Shown in pieces: positions 1 to 5,929 of a stretch of DNA of 6,583 nt. The notes under the pieces were generated by a model, which saw nothing but the letters and a program-made list of their open reading frames with translations, searched no databases and was not told where the DNA came from. Numbering within the stretch: position 1 is the stretch's first letter; every line of letters begins with the position of its first letter. A program made the position numbers and the translations under genes. The DNA lies in the NCBI GenBank assembly GCA_900551635.1, contig URWQ01000084.1:1-6583 (forward strand), in the 5' to 3' direction. This DNA comes from an uncultured Collinsella sp. (GTDB taxonomy: Bacteria > Actinomycetota > Coriobacteriia > Coriobacteriales > Coriobacteriaceae).

Positions 1-1287
1 AAGTGCTACCTTCTCCGGCCCACCGGGTCGGGCGTGGCCGTCGAAGGGATGGTCAAAGCGCACGTCGCGGGCATAGCCCGAGCCACGCATGAGCGGGCCG
101 ACCGGCGAGAAGTCGCGAGCGATCTTGCGGTCCAGAATGCCGATGCCACTCGTACGCTCAATAAAGTTGGGCGTGGAGAGCAGCATGTCGACGAGTTCCT
201 GAACCTCGGAGCGCAGCTGGTGGATGGTCGTGAGCGTGGAGAGCTTCTGCTCGGCCAAAATGTCGCGACGCACGCCGCCGATCACGTTGAGGCCGTAGGT
301 CTTGCGGTGACCGGAGAGCTTCTCGGCCAGGTCCATGGACTTCTCGCGGACGCGGAAGAACTGCTGGAAGCCGGAGTCGAAGCCCGTGTAGTGCGACGCC
401 AGGCCAATGTTGAGCAGATGCGAGTGCAGACGCTCGACCTCGAGCATGATGGCACGGATGTACTGGGCGCGCGGCGGGACATGAATGCCCTGGGCGCGCT
501 CGACGGCCTCGGCATAGCCCCCCGAGGGGGCGCAGCCGCAGATGCCGCAGATGCGGTCGGCGAGGAACGTCACAGCGTCATAGTTCAGGCGCGTCTCGGC
601 GACCTTCTCCATGCCGCGGTGCACATAGAACAGACGGTAGTCGGCGTCGACGATCGTCTCGCCCTCGACGAACAGGCGGAAGTGGCCGGGCTCGTCGGAG
701 GTAATGTGCAGCGGGCCCATGGGGACGAGCGTGGTCTCCTTGCCCTTGGTGTCGGCCAAGAACTCGTAGTTTTCCATGTCGCTCGCGGGAGCGGGACGGA
801 AGGGGTAGTCCATGGAGTCTTTGCGCAGCGGGTACAGGCCGCTGGGCCAGTCATCGGGCAGCACCAGGCGGCGACGATCGGGCAGACCCTCGGGAATCAG
901 GCCGAACATATCGCGCAGCTCGCGCTCGCCCCACACGCAGGCGGGGACGAACGGCGTCACGGACGGGAACGTCATCTTGGCGGGATCGACCTCGGTGCGG
1001 ACGGTCACCCAGCCGGGATCCTCCCCCTCCATGGAGATGACGTAGTACACGGCGTAACGGCCGCACAGGCTGCGCTCATCGTTGCCGATGATCACAGGAA
1101 TCCAGCCGTAGCGCTCGTAGTACAGGTAGTGGACGGCCTCGGGCAGCTTGTCCTGCTTGACGGTAATCGTCAGCTGGTCCTCGCACTGCCACTCGACCTT
1201 CTCGATGCAGCCCGGAACGGCGCGGCGCAGGGCCTCGACATGGCTCTCGCAGCGACGGGCATACACCTTGTTCTCAGTTTCAATCAT
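1..1287 (-). CDS. hyfG: Hydrogenase-4 large [NiFe] subunit HyfG/HycE-like (NuoC-NuoD fusion), 3' end outside window
   Basis: Catalytic large subunit of a group 4 membrane-bound [NiFe]-hydrogenase, expected on the cytoplasmic face, reducing protons to H2. My translation is open for 429 codons from the ATG at 1287 to base 1 with no stop; relatives are about 555-570 residues, so roughly the last 130 are missing. Residues ~10-160 form a NuoC-like (30 kDa) domain, with the signature ERELRDMFG at 121-129 and GLYPLRKD at 150-157. From ~185 a NuoD-like domain follows: HRGMEK at 223-228, the nickel-site motif RICGIC at 245-250 (candidate ligands Cys247 and Cys250), and EVERLHSH at 283-290. The C-terminal CxxC pair that completes the Ni site would lie beyond the left edge. 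The position normally His in CxxCxxxH is Pro254 here, and Cys252 is extra. The start is supported by GAGGTGGAG six bases upstream. It follows hyfF by 3 bp. Gene family is very secure; activity is inferred. Confidence 0.95.
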   Translation of the reverse strand, partial: MIETENKVYARRCESHVEALRRAVPGCIEKVEWQCEDQLTITVKQDKLPEAVHYLYYERYGWIPVIIGNDERSLCGRYAVYYVISMEGEDPGWVTVRTEVDPAKMTFPSVTPFVPACVWGERELRDMFGLIPEGLPDRRRLVLPDDWPSGLYPLRKDSMDYPFRPAPASDMENYEFLADTKGKETTLVPMGPLHITSDEPGHFRLFVEGETIVDADYRLFYVHRGMEKVAETRLNYDAVTFLADRICGICGCAPSGGYAEAVERAQGIHVPPRAQYIRAIMLEVERLHSHLLNIGLASHYTGFDSGFQQFFRVREKSMDLAEKLSGHRKTYGLNVIGGVRRDILAEQKLSTLTTIHQLRSEVQELVDMLLSTPNFIERTSGIGILDRKIARDFSPVGPLMRGSGYARDVRFDHPFDGHARPGGPEKVAL

Positions 1288-1290
1288 TCG

Positions 1291-2850
1291 TTACTCCACC
1301 TCGCTCTGAGCGGTCTCGGTACCGAACACAGCGCGGTACATCGGCGTCGCGTGAAGTTCCTCGGTGCTCTGCTCGAGCACGATGCCGGTCGCGGTCTCCA
1401 CACCGTGCACGAGAGGCAGCGGGGTGGCGATGCCAAACCACAAGATCATGACAGCCAGGATGACTTCGGGGATAAGCATGAGAGCCGGGGCCTCATGCTT
1501 GCCCATGCCCTGGGGTGCATGGCCGAATACCGACTTGAGTGCGATGCGGGTGAGCGCGGAGATGGCCACGGTAAGACCGAGGGCGACCACGACGACCAGC
1601 CACATGGGACCGGCGGTAACACCGGCGACAAAAGTCAGGAACTCGGAGATGAACATGCCAAAGGGCGGGAAGGCACCAAGACCGAGCAGCGCCAGGACGG
1701 CGAGCGCGGCGGTTGCGGGAGCAACCTCGACAACACCCTGGATCTTGGCCAGGCTACGCGTGCCAAAGGCGTGCTGGATGTTGCCGGACACGCAGAAGGC
1801 AAGCGTCTTGGTAAAGCCGTGGAACACGCAGTGCAGCAGGGCCGCGGCGATACCCAGCGGGCCACCGATACCCAGGCACAGGGCGATAACGCCCACGTTC
1901 TCCACAGACGAGTACGCAAAGCGGCGCTTGAGGTCGTCCTGGCGAAACATCGAGAGTGCCGCCACCAAAATGGACAGCGTGCCGACGATCAACAGCAGAA
2001 GTTGCGGATACTCGGCACCCACGGCCTGGATGGTAAAGCCGTAGAAGCGCATGATCACAAGCATGGCACACTTAAGCAGAACACCCGAGAGCAGGGCCGA
2101 GACAGGGCTCGGAGCCTGGGAGTGGGCATCGGGCAGCCAAGTGTGCATGGGGAACAGGCCAGCCTTGGTGCCAAAGCCGATCACGATAAACGCAAAGGCG
2201 AGGCGCATGAGCGTCGGGTCGAACTGGTCGGCATACGGCAGCACGCACGATAGGAATGCGGCCTCGTGGGCGTTGGGAATCACGTCGGCGGCGTTGGCGT
2301 AGATCAGCAGCGTACCGAACAGGCCAAAGGCCACGCCGGCGGTGCAGACCATCGCATACTTCCAAGAAGCCTCGAGGGCCGTCTTGTTCTTGTAGATACC
2401 CACGAGGAACACGGTGGAAAGCGTGGTTGCCTCCACGGCGGCCCACGTGAGGATCATGTTGTTGGACAGGCACGCGAGCAGCATGGTGAACACAAACAGG
2501 CTAAACAGCGCAAAATACTGCTTGGCGCGCTCGGCGGGCATGGAGCCCTCCTCGATATCGGCCTTTACATAGGGCAGCGAGAACAGCCCGGTAAGAAAAC
2601 CGATAAAGCCGATGAGCAGCACAAAGATGGCGCCCAGCGAATCGAGGTGGAACCACAGGCCAAGAGCGCTCGCGGTGTCGCCGCTCATAAGGACGTCACC
2701 GGCCGTCACAATCGACAGCACCAGGACGGCTGCGACGGAGACCAGGTTGAGACCGGCAAACACGTTATAGGACGTGTTCTTGGGCAAAAACGCCATGACC
2801 AGCGAGAACACCAAAGGAGTCGCGAGCAGGGCGAGAATCAACGTTTCCAT
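1291..2850 (-). CDS. hyfF: Hydrogenase-4 antiporter-like membrane subunit HyfF
   Basis: Polytopic inner-membrane protein of 519 residues (E. coli HyfF is about 526), related to the proton-pumping subunits NuoL/M/N of complex I and to Mrp antiporters. It is thought to carry ions across the membrane as the hydrogenase turns over. The typical charged residues are visible: Glu140 in the TM5 region (WAAVEATTLS), Lys229 at the broken TM7 (GTKAGLFPMHTWLPDAHSQA, 227-246), Lys260 in TM8 (SGVLLK), Lys348 after the histidines His340 and His344, and Glu403 in TM12 (FPPFGMFISEF, 394-404). The 12th-helix residue is Glu, as in NuoM, whereas HyfD has Lys. ALEASWKY at 158-165 is characteristic of HyfF-like proteins. 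The ~50-residue C-terminal tail is hydrophilic. Start ATG is 3 bp after the hyfE stop with a GAGGGGG site six bases upstream. Leu200 is the only CTA codon I found in the window. Distinguishing HyfF from other antiporter paralogues rests on length and position between hyfE and hyfG. Confidence 0.92.
   Translation of the reverse strand: METLILALLATPLVFSLVMAFLPKNTSYNVFAGLNLVSVAAVLVLSIVTAGDVLMSGDTASALGLWFHLDSLGAIFVLLIGFIGFLTGLFSLPYVKADIEEGSMPAERAKQYFALFSLFVFTMLLACLSNNMILTWAAVEATTLSTVFLVGIYKNKTALEASWKYAMVCTAGVAFGLFGTLLIYANAADVIPNAHEAAFLSCVLPYADQFDPTLMRLAFAFIVIGFGTKAGLFPMHTWLPDAHSQAPSPVSALLSGVLLKCAMLVIMRFYGFTIQAVGAEYPQLLLLIVGTLSILVAALSMFRQDDLKRRFAYSSVENVGVIALCLGIGGPLGIAAALLHCVFHGFTKTLAFCVSGNIQHAFGTRSLAKIQGVVEVAPATAALAVLALLGLGAFPPFGMFISEFLTFVAGVTAGPMWLVVVVALGLTVAISALTRIALKSVFGHAPQGMGKHEAPALMLIPEVILAVMILWFGIATPLPLVHGVETATGIVLEQSTEELHATPMYRAVFGTETAQSEVE
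1294..1302 (-). promoter_or_regulatory. Ribosome binding site for hyfG inside the hyfF 3' end
   Basis: Coding-strand GAGGTGGAG forms the last three sense codons of hyfF (Glu-Val-Glu), with GGAG six bases before the hyfG ATG. It supports the start at 1287 over any later Met and implies coupling of hyfG to hyfF. Confidence 0.7.
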
Positions 2851-2853
2851 GGA

Positions 2854-3507
2854 CTACCCCCTCAGCTCGGACAGGTCGCGCGCATCGAGCGAGTGGGAGT
2901 CGTCCCAAATGCGACGCACGACGATGGACATGATGATGACGGCAAAGATAGCGTCGGTGGCGATACCGATCTCGATGATCTCGGGAGCGGTGGGGGCCAA
3001 AAGCGCGAGCGTCACATGGCTGCCGTTTTCCATAAGGCAGTATCCAAAGATCTGCTTCATGATGTTGCGCTGCGAGATGATGCAGGTGAGGCCCACAAAG
3101 AAGTGAGCGAAGCTAATGGCGAGCGCAGGCGTTGCGACCTCGGCCGTGGGCAGGCTGATCTGCGTCACGACGGCAAAGCAGATCGCGACCTCGACGGCGA
3201 TGATGCAAATGGCCCACGCGGGCTTAAGGCCGGCCTTGAGCGATGCGTCGCTCGGCTCGCCCATCTTCTTATATGCGCGGTTGAGGATATAAGGGACCAG
3301 GACGACCTTGGTGATAAAGGCAGATCCGGCCCACATAAGCAGCTCCTGCGCACCGGTGGTGACACCGAGCGTGGCGAGCAATCCCACGAGCACCAGCGAC
3401 TGCACCGCATACCAGCTGATGGCGTGCTTGATGTTCTTGGAGACGACCACCATGGTGGACGTGACGATCAGAAGGCCGCCAAGGATGTTGACGATCGAAT
3501 AACCCAT
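2854..3507 (-). CDS. hyfE: Hydrogenase-4 membrane subunit HyfE (NuoK-like C-terminal half)
   Basis: Small membrane subunit of 217 residues, almost exactly the size of E. coli HyfE (216). It is absent from the shorter Hyc (hydrogenase-3) complex, so it marks this locus as the Hyf type. Hydrophobic segments can be seen at about 4-22, 29-50, 61-76, 97-116, 126-145, 163-171 and 178-198. The C-terminal half resembles NuoK: RNIMKQIFGYCLMENG (147-162) followed by PEIIEIGIATDAIFAV (175-190). Glu160 and Glu179 or Asp185 are candidates for the buried acidic residues used in the NuoK channel; the exact pairing is my inference. The N-terminal half has Lys67 and Lys80-Lys81 in and after a helix. The tail after 198 is charged and cytosolic-looking (WDDSHSLDARDLSELRG). 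The start has a strong AGGAGGT at an eight-base spacing, overlapping the hyfD stop codon. It lies 13 bp after hyfD and 3 bp before hyfF, so co-translation is likely. Confidence 0.92.
   Translation of the reverse strand: MGYSIVNILGGLLIVTSTMVVVSKNIKHAISWYAVQSLVLVGLLATLGVTTGAQELLMWAGSAFITKVVLVPYILNRAYKKMGEPSDASLKAGLKPAWAICIIAVEVAICFAVVTQISLPTAEVATPALAISFAHFFVGLTCIISQRNIMKQIFGYCLMENGSHVTLALLAPTAPEIIEIGIATDAIFAVIIMSIVVRRIWDDSHSLDARDLSELRG
2857..2863 (-). promoter_or_regulatory. Ribosome binding site for hyfF inside the hyfE 3' end
   Basis: Coding-strand GAGGGGG, six bases before the hyfF ATG, lies within the last codons of hyfE (AGG GGG encode Arg216-Gly217). It is not a full consensus, so hyfF translation probably leans on ribosomes finishing hyfE. 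Confidence 0.55.
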
Positions 3508-3515
3508 GTCGTTCT

Positions 3516-3522
3516 ACCTCCT
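3516..3522 (-). promoter_or_regulatory. Ribosome binding site for hyfE overlapping the hyfD stop
   Basis: Coding-strand AGGAGGT lies eight bases before the hyfE ATG and shares bases with the hyfD TAG stop. It is a strong site with good spacing and confirms the start at 3507. Confidence 0.85.
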
Positions 3523-4978
3523 AACCGATCCAGCTGGCCGAAAGCGGGCCGCTGACGATAACCATGATGATGAGCACGATGAACACGAACGCCATCGCGC
3601 GGGGAAGCGGGGCTCCCGCAGCAACCTCGTCGCTCGGCTCGCCGGGCAGGCAATAACCCATCCACTTGAGGAACCAGGCAAAGGTGGCGACGGTCTCGGC
3701 AACCATGATGCACACGAGCACCAGGATCGCAACGTTGCCGGCACCCACAGAAAAGCCGCCGGCGATGATCTGGAACTTCGAGAAGAACGTGTTCATGGGC
3801 GGCACGCCGGCAATGGCGAGCGCGGCGACACCAAAGCCCACGCCCGAGATCGGGTACTTCTTTACGATGCCGCGAAGCTTGGGCAGCATACGCGTGCCGA
3901 GCGTAAAGGAGAACGAACCGGCGATCAGGAAGAACAGGGTCTTAGCGAAGGCGTGGTTAAAGATGTGGCACACGGCACCGTCAAAGGCCAGCTGGCTGCC
4001 AAAGACCGAAAGGCCCAGACCAAAGAACACATAGGAGAGCTGGGCGATCGTGGAGAAGGCCAGCAGGCGCTTCATGTCCTTTTGCGGCAGGTACATAAGG
4101 AAACCAAAGAGCATGGTGACCATGGCGTCGATAATGGCGACCCAGCCCACGATCTCGGGGACCTCACCGGCAGAGACAAGTGCACGCGCGAACACGCACA
4201 CGCCGACCTTAACCATCGAGGCGCCATGCAGGTAGGCCGAAACAGGCGTCGGCGCCTCCATGGCCGAAGGCAGCCACATGTACATGGGAACCTGTGCGGA
4301 CTTGGCCCAGGCCGCAAACAGCACGAGCAAAAGGACGATAGCCTTGAGCTTGGCGTCGAGGCCGGCAATCGCGGTGATGGCGAAGGTGCCAGTGTGGGCA
4401 AACACGATGGCGGCGCCCAGATACAGGCCGAGCGCACCGATATGCGTGATGATAAGGGCCTTCATGCCGGCCTTCTTGGCCGTAGGCGTCATGTAGTAGC
4501 TAATGAGGCCCCAAGAGCACGCACCCGTGATCTCAAAGAACACGAGCTGGCCCAAAAGGGTCGAGCTGTACACAAGGCCGGCCATGGCGCCGATGAAGGT
4601 CGCGAGGTACGCGTAGAAGCGACGACGCGGTGCGTCGGGATGCTCACGGTTATTCTCGCTCATATAGGGAATCGAATAAATCACGACAAGCAGGCCGATA
4701 CCCACAAAGGCGGGCGCGAGCAGCGTGCTCATGCGATCGAAGGTGAATCCCATGACGAGGGTCTGCCCAAACGAGATCAGGGGGACCTGCGTGTCGGGCA
4801 TGCCGGCGCCAGCGAAATTCGCGGCGAGGGCGATGGTGCAGACCGTCGAGACGGCGGCACCCAAAACGCTGAACCACTTGGCGTACGGACGGGGGAACAG
4901 GGCGACGAGCACCGAGGCCACCATCGGGGCCGCGATAGCGACCAAGCCGAGAAGGGACAGACTGACTGCAAATGACAT
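3521..4978 (-). CDS. hyfD: Hydrogenase-4 antiporter-like membrane subunit HyfD
   Basis: Polytopic membrane subunit of 485 residues (E. coli HyfD is about 479), in the same superfamily as NuoL/M/N and MrpA/D. It is a second ion-translocating module of the membrane arm. Visible hallmarks: Glu149 in TM5 (LVFFEITGACSWGL), Lys226 at the broken TM7 (WAKSAQVPMYMWLPSAMEAP, 224-243), TPVSAYLHGASMVKVGV (244-260) with His251 and Lys257 in TM8, HIFNHAFAKTLFF (338-350) with His338, His342 and Lys346, and Lys401 in TM12 (GVPPMNTFFSKF). The WLP-AMEAPTPVSA-LH-A-MV pattern is the classical antiporter-family signature. About 14 hydrophobic segments fit the family fold. ATG start is 15 bp after hyfC with GGGAG five bases upstream; Ser2 is TCA, a codon otherwise missing from the window. 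In this family the D/F/B paralogues are easily swapped in automatic annotation; position after hyfC and length support HyfD. Confidence 0.9.
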   Translation of the reverse strand: MSFAVSLSLLGLVAIAAPMVASVLVALFPRPYAKWFSVLGAAVSTVCTIALAANFAGAGMPDTQVPLISFGQTLVMGFTFDRMSTLLAPAFVGIGLLVVIYSIPYMSENNREHPDAPRRRFYAYLATFIGAMAGLVYSSTLLGQLVFFEITGACSWGLISYYMTPTAKKAGMKALIITHIGALGLYLGAAIVFAHTGTFAITAIAGLDAKLKAIVLLLVLFAAWAKSAQVPMYMWLPSAMEAPTPVSAYLHGASMVKVGVCVFARALVSAGEVPEIVGWVAIIDAMVTMLFGFLMYLPQKDMKRLLAFSTIAQLSYVFFGLGLSVFGSQLAFDGAVCHIFNHAFAKTLFFLIAGSFSFTLGTRMLPKLRGIVKKYPISGVGFGVAALAIAGVPPMNTFFSKFQIIAGGFSVGAGNVAILVLVCIMVAETVATFAWFLKWMGYCLPGEPSDEVAAGAPLPRAMAFVFIVLIIMVIVSGPLSASWIG

Positions 4979-4983
4979 TGTTT

Positions 4984-4995
4984 CTCCCTTCTCCT
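4984..4995 (-). promoter_or_regulatory. Ribosome binding site for hyfD
   Basis: Coding-strand AGGAGAAGGGAG contains two possible sites: GGGAG five bases before the hyfD ATG, and AGGAG twelve bases before it, overlapping the hyfC TAG stop. The nearer one is more likely to be used. Supports the ATG at 4978. Confidence 0.65.
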
Positions 4996-5914
4996 ACACA
5001 CCGACGACCACGAAGACAAACGCCAGCACGGCGATGCCAACGACGGCCCAAGTCTGATTACCGAGCACCTTAAAACGCGAGCGCGAGCAGGAGTTCTCGA
5101 TAACGCCGCATACGACAAAGTCGACCAGGCACTTCACCAGGAAGATGACTGCGCCCAGAACAGCGGCTGCGCCTACGGTCGCGGGCTCGCCCCAGGGGAC
5201 GAAGATCGCGCAGAACCAGGCGACGACCAGGACCTGCTTCATGGACATGGCGAGCTTGGCCATCGCAAGCGACGGGCCGGAAAGCTCGGCGAGCGGGCCC
5301 TCCTGAAGCTCCTGCTCGGCCTCGGCCTGATCAAACGGCAGCTTGCCGAGTTCCATGTAGCAGGCAATCGCAAAGGCGATGCCGGCGAGGATTACGGCGA
5401 CCGGCGCGTCGATGGCGCCCGTCATGATGTGCTGACCCATGGTGGCGATGTCGGTGGAACCGCACACCAGGGCGGCGGCAAACAGCGCCAGCAGCATGGA
5501 CGGCTCGATGAGCACGCTCATGAGCAGCTCGCGGACGCCACCTATACCGGCGTAGGCGTTGGACGAACCGCAGAGGGCGAAGAAGAAGCGGGCGAGCGCC
5601 AGGCTGTACATGATGGTGATGGCGTCACCAAAGACCGGGATGGGGCTTTGCGCCGTAAAGAGCGGCAGGCCCATCGCGAGCATAAAGGCGACGGCGAAGA
5701 ACAGCGGCGGCATAATGCGCAGCGCAAAGCTCGCGTCCTCGCTCTGGGACTCGGGGCGCGCAAAGAGCTTGGCCAGGTCGCGATAGTCCTGCATGATGCT
5801 GGGGCCGCGACGGTTGTGCATCTTGGCGCGGATCACGCGGCCGAGACCGGAGAAGAACGGCGCGACGGCCATGACGACCACGCCCTGCAGAACGGCAAGT
5901 ACGATGTTGTTCAT
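4994..5914 (-). CDS. hyfC: Hydrogenase-4 membrane anchor HyfC/HycD-like (NuoH homologue)
   Basis: Integral membrane subunit of 306 residues (E. coli HyfC about 315-322), homologous to NuoH of complex I. It docks the soluble hydrogenase module and links electron transfer to the ion-pumping arm. The N-terminal loop RRGPSIMQDYRDLAKL (35-50) is the family signature and should lie at the contact with the large and small subunits. The acidic cytoplasmic loop ELGKLPFDQAEAEQELQEG (188-206) matches the NuoH PFD-EAE-EL region, with Glu188, Asp195, Glu198, Glu200, Glu202 and Glu205 as candidate funnel carboxylates. The C-terminal IENSCSRSRFKVL (272-284) matches the conserved NuoH end. About eight hydrophobic segments are visible. 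The start has a perfect TAAGGAGG seven bases upstream, overlapping the hyfB stop. It lies 12 bp after hyfB and 15 bp before hyfD. Confidence 0.94.
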   Translation of the reverse strand: MNNIVLAVLQGVVVMAVAPFFSGLGRVIRAKMHNRRGPSIMQDYRDLAKLFARPESQSEDASFALRIMPPLFFAVAFMLAMGLPLFTAQSPIPVFGDAITIMYSLALARFFFALCGSSNAYAGIGGVRELLMSVLIEPSMLLALFAAALVCGSTDIATMGQHIMTGAIDAPVAVILAGIAFAIACYMELGKLPFDQAEAEQELQEGPLAELSGPSLAMAKLAMSMKQVLVVAWFCAIFVPWGEPATVGAAAVLGAVIFLVKCLVDFVVCGVIENSCSRSRFKVLGNQTWAVVGIAVLAFVFVVVGV

Positions 5915-5921
5915 GCTCTCC

Positions 5922-5929
5922 CCTCCTTA
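5922..5929 (-). promoter_or_regulatory. Ribosome binding site for hyfC overlapping the hyfB stop
   Basis: On the coding strand the sequence is TAAGGAGG, a full match to the anti-Shine-Dalgarno consensus, seven bases before the hyfC ATG. Its first three bases are the hyfB TAA stop, so ribosomes ending hyfB sit directly on it. This suggests translational coupling and fixes the hyfC start. Confidence 0.85.

Noticed and set aside
282..515. Minus-strand 77-codon frame and similar short frames within hyfG
   Set aside because: They lie in other frames of hyfG, are rich in Arg, Ser and Pro, as expected for GC-rich shifted reading, and have no features of their own.
34..2253. 739-codon open frame on the plus strand
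   Set aside because: It lies exactly in register with the hyfG and hyfF codons on the other strand and crosses their junction. Its His-, Gly-, Asp- and Gln-rich protein shows no domain. It is explained by the lack of TTA, CTA and TCA sense codons.
2266..3555. 429-codon open frame on the plus strand
   Set aside because: It mirrors hyfF and hyfE in register and stops soon after entering hyfD, where the register changes. The composition is low-complexity and charged, with no recognisable motif.
3506..4975. 489-codon open frame on the plus strand
   Set aside because: It is the in-register shadow of hyfD, which has clear antiporter-family motifs. It ends only at the complement of the Ser2 TCA codon.
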